DNA of 64,000 nt from Apiosordaria backusii (Eukaryota; Ascomycota; Sordariomycetes; Sordariales; Lasiosphaeriaceae). Of this stretch, positions 49,874 through 63,010 are shown in pieces. Numbering within the stretch: position 1 is the stretch's first letter; every line of letters starts with the position of its first letter. The notes beneath the pieces were generated by a model. It did not search any database. It saw nothing but the letters and a program-made list of their open reading frames with translations, and was not told the origin of the DNA. The position numbers and the translations under genes were made by a program. The stretch spans positions 248,001 through 312,000 of the forward strand of contig JAUKTV010000015.1 in assembly GCA_030549205.1 (NCBI GenBank), in the 5' to 3' direction.

Positions 49874-52337
49874 TTTGATAGAGTTGAGTGGGTGGAAAAG
49901 TTGGGAAAAAGTTGATGTAGTTGGGCAGAGGCGAGAGACTCAAAGGTCTGGATGCGATGGTTGATGGTAGAGCGGAAGTTTGCTGATGGAAAATGGAATG
50001 GATGGGAGAAGCAGAGTTGCTGGTGGGGGATGTGCGAATTAAGTAGTTTTCGCGTAAGAGCGCCAGATCACGGATCACCCGCGCCTCTCGCAGTGTTGAT
50101 CGGGGCCAATGGAGCTAATCCCAAAACAGGGCGTGGCAGCTGGTGGGGCACCTGGGTTGCAAAAATCGGGCAAATAACCACAAAGCCGGCAATTGGTTGG
50201 TTGCAGCACAACTTCTGCCCTTGAAGCGACCAGCAAAAACTGAATCAGGCTGCCTGCAAAAAAGACCACAGACCAGGAACGCTTGTCTCGAATTTGACGT
50301 TCCTGATTTTACAAATATCGCGCCATCCCCCGACCGCGTTCTGTCGCGCACCCTGTTGACCGTACTCCATGGTTCCCCCCTCCTTTTTTTTTTTTTTTTT
50401 TTTTCTCTGCCACTGCGCATTGGAAAAAACAGGGGCCATCGTCTGTGATTTGACACCGGCAAAATCAGAGCAATCACAACAATCCACTACAACACTAGCA
50501 ACCACAACCGCCCTGTCCACTTTGGTCCTGGAGCTTGGCTGACTGATTTACTCAGATCACTTGGACTCACTTTGACCGCTCTGCTCCATGTCGACTCGAC
50601 CCTCGAACCCCAGAAGCTGATTGCAATTCAGTTTGGTCCACCAGCTGTTCCGATTTGCGATTTTGGATAGGTCTCACTTGTCCACCCAGCTCTGATCGGT
50701 TTTTGTTGGTCTTGTTTCTTGGGGTTGTTTGTGTCAATTTTGGCCATCAGAAGCGCCCGATTCTGACGGGTTGGCTTCTTTGAGCTCTTGTTCGGTTCTA
50801 AGGGTCATTTTGCTTGACCTTTTTGTGTGTTGAAGCATGACTTTTTTGGATCGAAGTTTGGAGATTGGTTGATCTGTCAGTTTTGTTCAACCACAACTGG
50901 CAGGTTTATGATGCCAAATCCATGGGTTGGACGGATTTGTGGCCTTTTTCTTTTTGGTCTTCTGGGACTTCAAAGACGCACAGTATTGATCTATACGTCT
51001 ATACTGGGCCTTTTTTGCTCTGGCATCCAATATTGGGCATCGGTTTTGGGGTTCAAGGGGGTCTCGGAAGTCCACAATGGCTGTTCCACCCCTCTTTGAC
51101 ACAGGTAGGTGCTCTTTGGGCCTCAGACACACAGACAGCAGTCACTTGGGGTCATTTGAGGCTGGGACTGGATCCCAAAGTAGATATAGCCTCACAAATC
51201 AAGCTTTTGCCCCATCGTACCCCAGATCCCCCGGATCGCTCTGGATCGTGTGAAACTCCGTTGGGATAGGGCATCCGCTCCCTCGGGCCGAGCTGCGTGA
51301 CAGATCTAGAACCTCCAAGCTCGTCTTCTTTCCCATGCGGCCCTTCCCGCAGTTGCCAACGGCTGGGTCAAGTCCATCTGCATCCGCAATTGTCATGTGT
51401 CATCAGGGAGAGAGTGGCTCTTCCCCAGGTCTTGGAAGCGAATGGAGATGCGTTTGAGCAGACGGGAGCCAATCATGGCCAGCCTTTGACGGCATGGAGA
51501 CCTGTAAGGCTGGACGGCGTTGACGCACACCTAGGTGTACTGGGTAGAAGATGTCCCCGGAGAGGCTCCATCAGCCCATCCCATGTGTCGATGTATCAAT
51601 GTATCTATCATAGTAATCTAGCTTTCGTCAAAGCATCTATGCACGTCTCTATCTGGTGGAACGCCGGATATGCGCTCCGCCGATGCCATGAAAGACATCG
51701 GCAGCTTTGCATAGCACAGGGGAATCACGGTGAAGGGGTGAGGTCGTGATTCTGGAAGCAGGGTTGAGAGCATTGGGAGAGGAAAGAAAAGACATTCCCG
51801 AGTGAGTGACACGCCAGGGTACGTGTGCCTTGCGCATGAGCTGTCGTCGGGACTCGCACCAGGCCTGCCTTGCACCAAGCTGAGATCCCATCACAGGCAG
51901 GGTTGCCCTGCTTGGTGGGGTGCTGATTCCTAGCAAACCTCGAGAAAAAAAATACCAGACGCAGGTCTGGAGTGTGCATTATTCCTGGTCGGGTGCTGCT
52001 ATTCCTCATTCGGGACGTGTTGTGGCGCTAGGACCACCGCGTCACCTTGCAACTCTGGACCGGGGCCTTCCTTCCTTTGTGCCATTATTTTTTTGCCAGA
52101 TCAAGCGGCACGCCCCACTTTTCGCGCGGTACTCAAATCAATCAGTCAATCAGCACCACGGCACTCGCCCGTCGCGTCAGCTACAAAAGGCCCATCCCCC
52201 CTCGCCGGCTGCAATTCTTCCTCCATCAACCAACTCTCCCACAAACTCTTCCACGCCCATCCGATCGCCAGATCCATCCAGGACTTCGGTTCACTTCGTC
52301 TTTTTAACCCAACAACCAATTTTCAAAAACCGCCAAA
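49874..52337. promoter_or_regulatory. H2A-H2B divergent intergenic region
   Basis: 2.46 kb of GC-normal sequence between the two histone start codons, presumably with both promoters. A 21-base T run (50384-50404) lies about 0.5 kb upstream of H2A and a CCAAT sequence at about 50107. Frames of 90-150 codons occur on both strands (for example 51297-51749), but none has recognisable motifs. Confidence 0.5.
50384..50404. repeat. Poly-T tract (21 bases)
   Basis: An uninterrupted T run preceded by CCCCCCTCC, forming a polypyrimidine stretch in the H2A upstream region. Long dA:dT tracts exclude nucleosomes and occur in fungal promoters; a role in the histone promoter is inference. Confidence 0.85.
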
Positions 52338-52911
<574 letters not shown>

Positions 52912-53416
52912 GTGGTTGGATAATGTTGTCTTTTCTCTCTCTTTTTTCTCAATAGGGCATAGGATTTGCTTTGGCATTTGGGAGTCATGATGAGGCTTGC
53001 GCCAGGGCACACAATCCTTGGAGTCTCTTAATGCAACGCGTCACGGATGGTCTGCTTTTTATGGGGGCAATGTTTTTTAACGGTCAATTACGGGGTTTTT
53101 GCGGTTGTACACTACATACCTTGATATCAGGGTTTCGGGCGAAATGAAATCGTGCATATGAACAAAAACACACTTGGTTCCTGTTGCAAATGTGACTGCC
53201 ATTTTCAGACATTTGTTCTCTACCATCTTAAACAATCGGTTTTGATTTTATGTTACTATATGAGCAGACATAATTACCATCCAGTAATCGCCATCCGACA
53301 CCAGTTCAATGAGCATGATGGAAAAACACGCGATATGATCCGCAATGCAAAAGACATGAATTTTCAGTGATTGATGATGAAAATCTACAGAAACCCCCTC
53401 CCCATCCGTGATCTGA
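52912..53416. other. Intergenic region between convergent genes
   Basis: 3' flanks of H2B and the SQS1-like gene. No recognisable coding content or repeat. Confidence 0.5.
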
Positions 53417-55685
53417 TCATATACGGCCAAGGCCTGCCTTTGACTTCTTGACAACCTGAGCGACTGGCTCCAAGATGCCCTTGTTCTCCAAGGTCCCGAG
53501 GGCCATGCCTTTGCTCCAACCCATCTTCTCCAGCATCGCACGACCCTTGTTTTCCTGGCCTAGTTCTGGAGCGGAGGCTCCAACAACTTCTCCTTCACGA
53601 AGGATAAGGGCTTTTACACCCATACGTGCTGCTCCTCCGATTCCTTCCCGGGGAGTGTCGCTCCGCGGACCGACTACGTCAGCACGGGGGAAGTACTTGC
53701 GCCCAACTCGACGAGCGGCGCCATCGACCTGACGCATCGCTTCTGCAATCTGGTGTGGTTTGAACGTGAGGGTCCGCTTGCTCCGGTACAGAACCGGGCG
53801 GCGTGTTATGCCTTTTCCTGTTGACTGGGATTTGACGTTGAACTTGCTTGCAAGCTGATGGAGCACCATTCGTCCATGTTTATCGAGCGGGGGAAATTCG
53901 AGACTGATCACCATGTTAGCTTGCTGTTGCTCGAGCTGTAGCACCATGACAATGGGTATGGGTGTGTCTTACCGTTCATCTGAGCTGATAAGGAAAGCAA
54001 CCAGCTCGGTTTTGAAGTCGTCCAGTTTGAAGCCCACCGGATATTTCACACGCAGATCGTCAGGGCTGGCGTTTTTGTCAAGAAGACCCTGTGCGCGCAG
54101 TGATTCACGGGCCAGCTTGCGCTCCTTCTTCCGCTCTCGATCGCGTGACCAGTCCAACCTCAGCTTCGCCTCGATTTCGGAATCTGACACTTGGAAGTTG
54201 GGTGGCTGTTTGGAGCGTCGTTTTCGAGGAACGGGTACACTCCAGTCCGCAAGGTCCAAATCATCAAACGCATCAGCAACGGAGCTAGCATTGGCAAATG
54301 TGTTGACAGATGAGGTCGTTGCTCTTCCTTGGCCTCTTTTCTTCCCTCCTCTTCTACTCACTCCGAAAGACTCGGGCACAAGGACAAGCTCGTCACTTCC
54401 CAGTCCAAGCTCCTCTTGCTTGGCAAGAAGTCGTGCAAGCTCCTCATCGTCCACCATATCAGCATCCATATCGTCATCCTCATCTAGTTCATCGTCCTCT
54501 TCATCATCATCCTCGTCGGCATCACTAAGGCCAGATCCGCTAGATGCTGCTTGCTCATCGCCCGACAAATCTTCGATAATGGGCACATCATTCTCGTCAC
54601 CGGAGCCGAGGTTGAAGGCAAAATTGTCGCCTCCGAGGTCCCGTCGACTATTGAATGATTGGAGCTGTCGGGAAATGAAATCATCTTCGGGGTCGGCGCT
54701 CATGTTGGCAATGTAGTCTGCCAAGATCGCGTCCTCCTCGTCCTCCTCTTCATCGTCGTCGGTTTTTGGGATTTTGGCAGCCCTTGAACGACTGCGCTGG
54801 AGTCGTACCCGCTTCTCTCGGGCCACGGAAGTCACATCAGGACCTTTATGAAGACTTGTGGCCTCCACGACTGTAGTGGTTGCTTGATGACTGGCTCTAG
54901 CCATGGTGTTTGCGGGATTGGTGGCAACACATTTGCGGACCACAATGTTGCTCTGTGGGACTGCTTTGGTGTTGGTTGAACGGCCCCTGAAGAGGATGAC
55001 CTCCTCGCTGGAATCAGACTCGGGCAATGATGGTTTCCGAGCAGGAACCAGAGGCGGTGGGTGAGCTGCACGGTGTTTATCTCGGACAGCCTTGTCTCCG
55101 CCGATGTCAAAGAAAAAGAGGTCCTGTGCCTGTTCTTGCATAACCTCACCACTGGGACCATCCTGAGATGTCGAGCTGGAAACAACAGTCTTGTTCTCAA
55201 CAACTGTAACTGACTCAGTCAGAGTGGTAGCCTCCATGACAACCTCCACGGATACGTTTGTGTTGACATTGTCAGTATTGATATCCATAGCATCCGTCGT
55301 ATTCCCCTCCACCTCGTCGAGAGGAGGTTTGTCTTTGTCGAGGTCCTGAAGGAGTTTCAAAGGCTCACTGTAGCCAGCACTGACAAAAGCCACGGGCTTT
55401 TGTCTGAGCTTCACTGCACCCGAGGTCCAAGCTGAATCAAGATGGTGGGACTGAGTATTCCTAACCTCATCCCTCAAGGAGAAGTCTGTTGATGTTAGAT
55501 GATCAGATCTTTCACACGGAAACATAATCAAACGATGGCCTGGGATTCGTACCATTTGAGTGCGCAAATGTGTTAAAGAACGTTGTAGAGGAAAAGGAAT
55601 TGACATGGCCTTGGCTCGCAGCGGCAGATCGAAGACGAGCAGCTTTGGGGCCTGCAGATGGCCGCTTTCCCTTCTTTGGTGCCAT
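53417..55685 (-). CDS. SQS1: R3H and G-patch protein, SQS1-like
   Basis: Nuclear RNA-binding cofactor; G-patch proteins of the Sqs1/Pfa1 type activate DEAH helicases such as Prp43 in splicing and ribosome biogenesis. Exons 55685-55553, 55485-53973 and 53903-53417 (introns 67 and 69 nt) give 710 aa. The start MAPKKGKRPSAG lies in exon 1; the long frame running upstream of 55485 into the intron is not coding there. The middle is acidic (runs of Asp/Glu around residues 300-420). The R3H domain spans the second junction (LEFPPLDKHGRMVLHQLA), and the G-patch lies near the C-terminus (MLEKMGWSKGMALG ending KSKAGLG). Symbol by domain architecture and order. Confidence 0.88.
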
Positions 55686-56617
55686 GATTGTTGAAAAATG
55701 TAAGTGTTGCCGTTTGAGAATGACGAAGGGAGTTCTTGAAACCAGAAAAAGACCAAGACAATCCGATGCCGAATATTTTATGCGGGCAGCTCTCTGCGTT
55801 TGGAGAATGAATAAGCCGCGGTGGCGTCAATGAGAATATCAAGAGTTCAGATTCTTCTCTTGGCGTTTTTTCTGGGATCTTGACACAGAAATCCTTCCAG
55901 AATAAACGCCTTCTCAGCTTCACCAATCTCGCACCTTCCAAACAGAGGCCGTGGCCTGATGGATGGTTTCTTGGATTGGGGCAGTCTCCAGTCGATTGTC
56001 TTGTGCGACGGGAGGAAGTCTCTGAGCAGTTGAGAGGAGCATGAAAGTCCAACCTTTGAAAACATCCTTGGGAAGGTGTGTATGAGGGTTAGGGTTATGC
56101 TCCCAGCACATGCTAGGCTCAGAAAGGGAAGGCTGATCGACCGTGGTGTCCACTCGGCAGGCAGCCTTCGCCCCAGCTGGCATTTCGGTCGTTGTGGAGA
56201 CCCCCGCGACTCATATGACATACCTTCCTCATGAGCACGTCCTGCTCTCACCTCCAAAAGCCAAACCAGCTGCCTTCCTTCCAGCCTTCTGGCTGCTCAA
56301 AAGTCAAAATATTGCCGTATTTCTCCCTGTGGTGCTCCATCCCATCTCGTTTCTTTCACCGTCATCGCATGAATTTTTACCCTTGGATTGTTGCTAGAGT
56401 TATCGTTATCTACTGTGCAGTGACACCGCATTCCCCTTTGTCAGCTCGCGCCTCGGTGCAGGTGCTCCTGAAGAAGCTCACGCTTTCCATCCGATCATCA
56501 GAACAGTCGCTCTGGGAGCCAGCTTTAACTTCCGCCTCATTTCTGGTCCGCATTTAGAAGCTGCAGCTCCTGAATGGTTTTCTGCTTCTCTACTTTGACA
56601 CACTGTCGCCAAATCCA
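55686..56617. promoter_or_regulatory. Divergent promoter region SQS1-like / ATG4
   Basis: 932 bp between divergent start codons. Frames of 80-160 codons on both strands have no recognisable motifs. No specific binding sites identified. Confidence 0.45.
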
Positions 56618-58326
56618 ATGAAGTCGACACGCTCAGGCAGCAACAACTGGCAATCGGCCGTCTCGGGGACATCGCCCAAGATCGCGACGGCGATGGAGGC
56701 AGCCATATCCGCGACCGCCGAGGTCAGCCGTGTAGGCCGACGCATCTTCCAGAAAATCTGGGACCCTGAGCCCACTAACGACCGAAGCAACAATGAACCA
56801 GTATGGTGTTTGGGCTGCTCGTATCTCCTCGACACAAAGGAGTACGGCACGCCTCCACCACTCACCTCTAGCACACCTCCGGCAGATGCCACTGTTAACG
56901 CTATAGTATCCGAAGATCGATTAGGCGTTGGAACAGGACAAGCCAAAGATGAAGCGGAGGTGCTTGTGAACACGTCAGATATAAAAGCAGCCGCCCCGAT
57001 TTCTGTAGCAAATGGTGGTCAAAACCAGCTCCAAATTCCCGAGACACCTCCTCTCTCCGTTGCGAGCAGTTTCGATTCGGCCCTTGCGTACGAGGAGCCT
57101 GGCCAAGATGGCGGTTGGCCCCCAGCCTTTCTCGACGACTTCGAATCCCGCATATGGATGACATACCGTACAGGATTTGAGGTCATTCCTCGCTCGGCTG
57201 ATCCAAAAGCTGCTGCAGCCTTGTCGTTCACGATGCGATTTAAAACTTCTTTTGGGGACCAGACAGGCTTCTCGTCAGATACGGGCTGGGGATGCATGAT
57301 AAGGTCCGGGCAGAGCTTGCTGGCCAACGCGATGTTGATTAGCCGCGCAGGACGAGGTAAGGAGGCTGGAACCATGGCTGCTTTTGTGAATGCGAACTAC
57401 AGCTAATCTGTTTCTCACATGCAGCTTGGAGACGAACAACAAACCCTGATGTCGAACGCGAAGTGCTGTCCTTGTTCGCCGATGATCCTCGCGCCCCCTA
57501 TTCCATACAAAATTTCGTCAAGCATGGTGCGGTTGCCTGTGGGAAATATCCCGGAGAGTGGTTTGGTCCGTCTGCGACAGCACGATGCATCCAGTAGGCT
57601 ATCCCTTTTCATGGCATGGAATTGGCCTAATTCTAACAAACCATAGGGCTCTGGCCAACAAGCACGATAACTCTCTAAAAGTGTACTTAACACGGGATCT
57701 TCCTGAAGTCTACGAGGACAGCTTTATGTCAACCGCGAATCCCGACGGCACGCAGTTTCACCCAACATTGATTCTGGTATCTACGAGATTGGGAATCGAC
57801 AAGATCAACCCGATCTATCACGAAGCGCTTATCTCTACTCTACAAGTACCGCAGGCCATTGGAATCGCTGGGTAAGTGCAAACCCCGCTCTCATCTTCCA
57901 CTACAACCCCCTATAGCTACCCCTCTAACATGCTCTAGCGGCCGTCCGTCATCCTCACATTACTTCATTGGTGCTCAGGGGCAATGGCTGTTCTACCTTG
58001 ATCCCCATCACCCTCGACCAGCACTTCCTTATCGAGAGAACCCCAGTGATTACACGACGGAGGAACTGAATTCTTGCCACACTCGACGGTTACGGCACCT
58101 TCATGTGGAAGACATGGACCCTAGCATGCTTATTGGCTTTCTGATTAAAGACGAAGATGACTGGGATTTGTGGAAGAGCTCTGTCAAGCATGTTCAAGGC
58201 AAGGCCATCATCAATGTCTCGCCTCATGACCCAGAGCGAGGTATGGGCTTTGGTCGAGCCGGGGCAATCGACGAGGTAGAGACGCTAAGCGACGAGGATG
58301 ACACAGATACGGTGCTTGATCTGTAG
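56618..58326 (+). CDS. ATG4: Autophagy cysteine protease ATG4
   Basis: Cleaves the C-terminus of Atg8 before lipidation and releases Atg8 from phosphatidylethanolamine (peptidase family C54). Exons 56618-57356, 57425-57593, 57647-57871 and 57939-58326 (introns 68, 53 and 67 nt) encode 506 aa. The catalytic Cys226 lies in SDTGWGCMIRSGQSLLANA; Asp399 and His401 lie in FYLDPHHPRP. FESRIWMTYR and ATARCIQALA are further family signatures. The N-terminal 150 residues contain a low-complexity Thr/Pro/Ala insertion after GTPPPLTSSTPP. The C-terminal DEVETLSDEDDTDTVLDL is acidic and may include an Atg8-interacting motif. Confidence 0.96.
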
Positions 58327-58594
58327 AGTTCAGGGGATAATATCGTTAACTTGTGTTGTTTTCCGGGGAAAGGGGCGCTTTGTCAATTTTGTTTATACAA
58401 CGATGGTGGGTGTCACGGTTTGAAGCCGTCAAGCCTCATATTTTCGCTTTGAAAGCCTGATCATGCAGGCGGTGTTGATGACAGCTTAGCCTTGTGAAAG
58501 GTTCTTCTCGGTTTGCTGTGTCTAGGAATCTCCGGTGCTCTGCACGATTAGATGATGCTGAGTATCAGCTGATATACGCACCGCTATATGCTGA

Positions 58595-60377
58595 TTATTT
58601 CTTTTTCTTGTGCCTTCCGGACTTATTGGTGGTCACAGACACCGGTGCTGCATGGTTGAATTCCTTGATGTGGTCGAAGAGCTTTGTCCTGCTCGGGAAG
58701 GCCTCTTTACATACTGCACACTGAACCTAGAGCCTAGCGGTTAGCGTTGAACACCATCATGCCATTTAAAAACCAGTTGACTCCAGAACGGGAAGCGACT
58801 TACAGAATCTTGACTCTGTTCCTCGGCCTGGCGGGCGGCTCTCTTTTCTCTCTTCAATTTAGCCTTCCCAATCTTTTTACCAGGCGCCTGTTCCTCGAGT
58901 GTAAGATCAGCGACACTCGCAGTGGCAGAATCAACCAAATCTCCGATATCTTCTGGTTGCGGGTGTTGTGTCTTTTTGCTAGCTCCTGTCCCATTCATGA
59001 TGCGCTCTTCCACCGCTGACCGTGGAGCATATTCGTCGTCTTCCGCGCTGGATGATGCCTGGGTGCCCTTGTCTTGGTCCTCCTGTTTTTCTATTTCTTC
59101 CTTTTCCTTATCCGGCTGTTCAGGAGCCAATGACTCGGTATTGGCCATGCCAGACACCTCATCAAGGACTTGATCATCCAATTCTGGCTGTGCCGAGTGT
59201 GGTGTTGAGACAGCCGGGGTATCTTGGGAATCCAGATCGAAGTTGATATTCTCTTTCCTCATTTGCCTTTTCAGTTGCTGTACAGCCTTGATGTGCTTTT
59301 TGCTCTTTTCGTGAGCCTCGAACTGTTTCTCACTCCTAAACGTCTTATTGCACACCACACACTCAATTTCCTCAACCTCGGATTCCTCTTCGGACATGGA
59401 GAATTCGCCTTCGTAGTCCTGTCGTTCTATGGGCTGTGCCCAATCTGGCACTACATATTCGGCCATCTTTTCTTGATGTGCTGCTCGTGATCGGGCCGCT
59501 TGAGCTGCAGCAGAATTGCGAAGAACCTGCTGCCGTTCTGCCTCGGACTGCGTGTTGGGAACATAACGAGGATCTCGTTTCTTGACGAACGCAACCAGGG
59601 AGAGAACGGCATCGTTGAATTCCCGGATGCCTTCATCGCGAAGCTTCTTGTTCTCCTTTTCCATCAAGCGGCGGATCCGCCTATCTGGTGCTTGCGCTAG
59701 ATGGTGCACATCTTTCCACTGAAACGACTTTTTGGTCGAGAAGCTGGACCACACATTATAAAACAACTTCGCCACGGTGTTGTAATCGTCCGCGGCCCGC
59801 CCAAACGAGGGATATGTTGTAGGGGAAATGTCATCCCACTCACAAGCAGCGGTTTCTTCTGCAGCAAGCTGTTCGAAAAAGACGTTCAATATCCCAAAGA
59901 ATCCCCGCGGGCTATCGTCCATGGGTATGCTCGAGTTGAACCGGCTCATCAACGCAAAGATTGCATTTGCTGAAGTGTGATTGCTAGGGGCCTGTCCACC
60001 TGGCGCACCCCCGGATACATCGTCCTCTCCCCTGAGAATAGCATCGCGATGCGAGTCATACCAGGCCCGCTCTTGGGGATCCGATAGTATTTCGTAGGCT
60101 GTTTGTAACTCGGCAAATTTTCGTGTTGCGTTCTCGGTATCGTGATAGTTTCGATCTGGATGTAGCTCTAGTGCCCTTTTCTTGTAGGCCCTTCGAATTC
60201 TAGATCGAAGGGAAATGAGAGTTAGAAAGGGCTCTTTGGCACCTAAGCTGCGGGCACTCACTCTTCGTCGGGCACCTGGCGATCAACCCCTAAAACTTCA
60301 TAATAGCATGTTTTCTGCTCTGTAGCTGTGGCGGCCCCCTGGCTGGCGCCCCGAGGCGTGGATTGGTCGGCTCCCAT
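58595..60377 (-). CDS. JJJ1: DnaJ protein with two C2H2 zinc fingers, JJJ1-like
   Basis: Cytosolic J-domain cochaperone that stimulates Ssa-type Hsp70 to recycle late 60S export factors during ribosome biogenesis. Exons 60377-60262, 60199-58804 and 58726-58595 (introns 62 and 77 nt) give 547 aa. The J domain (about residues 23-90) carries His52-Pro53-Asp54 in LELHPDRN. A charged middle is followed by zinc finger 1 (CVVCNKTFRS...HEKSKKH), an acidic stretch and a Lys-rich segment. Zinc finger 2 (CAVCKEAFPS...HIKEFNH) is entirely in exon 3 and is missed if the long frame is read through to 58741. The C-terminus SGRHKKKK is basic. Confidence 0.93.
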
Positions 60378-61223
60378 TCGTGATATTGGTGATACGCTGC
60401 TATGTTGGTGCTTGGGGCTCTACAAGTCTACTGGGGAATGACTGACTGGATAGGTAAAAGGCATGTGAGTGTCCCATACTTCTGGGATGGTCCTGTCGCA
60501 AACGTTGTGCTGTCAACGTTTTAGTGGGGCCATGGCGGGGGCGGGGCAACAGCTGATGAGAATCGGGTGGGCTGACACATTGAAACCTGCAGAAACCAAA
60601 CGACGACGTAAATCCACAATGGGAAAGGTGACAGGTGCCTTGTTGCCCACCTACCTGACAAGTAGTGCTGGTATTTCGTGCAGCACGGGACTTGTAGACT
60701 TTCGCATCCATCCAGCTGTTACATGTGGGCAACCAAAGGCGGGCTTTGAGGGTGAAAAGGCGGTGGTTTATGGTTTCGGATCACTAGGGGTTTTGCGAAT
60801 ATGAAAGAAGAGATGAACCGCTGGGGTGCCGTCTGATTTCTTTCCGCCGGTTTGAACGCTCCGAACGTTTGGCCGCTCAGAGGCGCCATTTCAGAACTTC
60901 TGCCTTGCAAACTGCAACCGCCACCCATTCTGTCACGTTGACCACGGGGAATAGGCTTAGGGTGAGGGCCAAGCAACCACTACCAAGTGCCTTGTTCTTG
61001 GCTTCGGCTGGTCTGGACGTCTGTCACCTCGTCTTGGACCATCTTGACCAAGAGCAACAATACCTATAAATCCCCCCTCTAATCTCCCCTCTTCACGATC
61101 GACCTTGTCACCATACGACTGCACTATCGGCCCTCTGGGAATCAACTGAGCGCCTTCTCCCGCCATGCACACGCCATCCTCACAGTCACATTTTGAGCCA
61201 GCCCGGTCAGTGGTAACATTACG
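60378..61223. promoter_or_regulatory. Divergent promoter region JJJ1-like / SPX-RING gene
   Basis: 846 bp between two divergent start codons. No convincing coding frame. A CTATAAAT sequence at about 61063 lies some 160 bp upstream of the SPX-RING ATG and could serve as a TATA element. Confidence 0.45.
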
Positions 61224-62847
61224 ATGAAATTCGGCCACGCCTTCAAGGAGGCTCTGGAGGCCGATAGCTACCCAAGTCACTGGGTAGACAGGGCAGTCCC
61301 ATATCGTCAGCTCAAAAAGATCCTGGGTAAGGTGCGCGAGGAACTGATAAGGAATGGCTACGACCCCGACACGATACAAAAGCTGGTGGCTGAGCGGAAT
61401 GCCGAATACCGCCTTGAATCCGACGAGTCTCGCTACCTGAGACCCAAACTGGTTGTGCGCCCGGCCACCACAACTGTTTCGACTTTGGACAATACTACCG
61501 AAGTCGATTCTTTGCCAGAATCGACAATATCTTCACCTCCTTCTTCTTCCACTGGCACGGAACCTAGCCCATCAGCCCTGACTCATGACAATGCCTCCCA
61601 GCGCAAGCAGCGTCAGGAACAAGCCGACGACGGCGAGTGGGTTGACGTCCCCTTGGATGCCGATGCCCGGTTCTTCAATATCCTCCAGCAAGACGTCAAC
61701 GAATTGGACACGCTCCAGGGCAAGGAGCGAGTAGCCATGATCGAACACATCCACGTCATTGGAGGCGAGATTGCACAAGTAGCCAGACCACGAAAGCCAG
61801 TCATTGATTTCTCCCGATCAGATCTGTACCGCTGGCGCGAGATTCTAGAGCTCTACCTCTCGGCCGAGGTCTTCTTCTCTACCAATGAAGCCTCCGGCGG
61901 TGCGCGCAACAGCGACAGAGCTCGCAAGCAGCTTGTCTGGTTTCAGGAAGAGATTGGCAAGCGGCAACTGTCGCAAAAGTTCAAGATCAAGTCCAGCGCC
62001 GTTGCCTTCCAGCACTTTCTCTCGTTGAATGCCACGCTGCTGCAAAACCTGCAGTTTCAGGAACTGAACCAAACGGCCATAACCAAGATTATCAAAAGTA
62101 GGCTCAGAATGGCTTGGGTGACAACTTATCACAAAAAGACAAAACTAACCCCTTTTGACTTCTGGTGTAGAATTTGACAAGAGGACCTCGTTAGGAGTGA
62201 AAAAGATGTTTCCAAAAGTCATGAACTCGGCCCACTTCATCTCCGAGAGCATCTCCAAAGACGTTTGCGCGCAGTTGTCTCGGGACGTCATCAGTCTTGT
62301 TCCACAGGTGGTGGACTACACGTGTATAGTCTGTAAGTAACCTGTCACATACAGCCCTGGCTCTCCCTTTCGATTCGTTCCCCTGGGAGGTCAGACCAGT
62401 TGTGCAGCCTAGTTGGTAGGTTGTGTCTCGGGGCCAAGAAAGGGGGAACCAATGCAGTGTCTTCTAGGTTATGCTGACGCCCCTCTCTGGCAGGTCTTTC
62501 CATATGCTGGTTGCCCATCAGACTGGACTGCGATCATCTTTTTTGTATCCGGTGTATGATAAAGATGCAGAACAGGCAAAAGCGTTTCTGCCCACTATGT
62601 CGAGCCGATGTGATTCAACGGGCCAACGAAAGTAGGTCGTCTTCTTTCTGCGTCAACCTGCGGTCTTGAAACGTGACTGCTAACCTGTTACATAGCACAC
62701 ATCGATATGGAGCTCGTTCGGTACCTAGAGAGGTGGTTTCCGAAAGAAACCAAAGAGAAGCAAAGAAACAATGAGGACGAACGGCGAAAAGAGCTGTTGG
62801 GTGATTTGTACGTGGAAAGTGCGCAACCACAGTGTATTGTAATGTAA
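61224..62847 (+). CDS. SPX-RING E3 ubiquitin ligase
   Basis: Predicted ubiquitin ligase whose SPX domain should sense inositol pyrophosphates. Exons 61224-62097, 62171-62332, 62494-62631 and 62696-62847 (introns 73, 161 and 64 nt) encode 441 aa. The SPX N-terminus MKFGHAFKEALEADSYPSHW and YRQLKKILGKV is clear. A Ser/Thr-rich insert lies around residues 85-130, and the second half of SPX (FFNILQQDVNELDTLQ onward) follows. The C3HC4 RING reads CIVCLSICWLPIRLDCDHLF then CIRCM and CPLCRADV across two exons. Orthologues are often annotated RING-14 protein in fungi. It is divergent from the JJJ1-like gene. Confidence 0.9.
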
Positions 62848-63010
62848 GCCTTGAGACGGAGGAAAGGTTCGATGTACCTAGTGGAAGTTGTACATATTCA
62901 GTCAGGCAAAGCGATACTTAGGATATTTTGAGCACGTAGTGGACATGATACCATGTCGAATGCTTGAATTTAACCTGTTTGAGGGTTTATTTGGTTCTCA
63001 CCGGAACCAT

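Noticed and set aside
51297..51749. 150-codon plus-strand frame between the histones
   Set aside because: Composition and content look random and several competing frames overlap it; treated as non-coding.
58741..60261. Single-exon reading of the DnaJ gene to the stop at 58741
   Set aside because: It ends in a non-conserved tail; splicing at 58804/58726 adds a complete second C2H2 finger and a basic C-terminus in frame.
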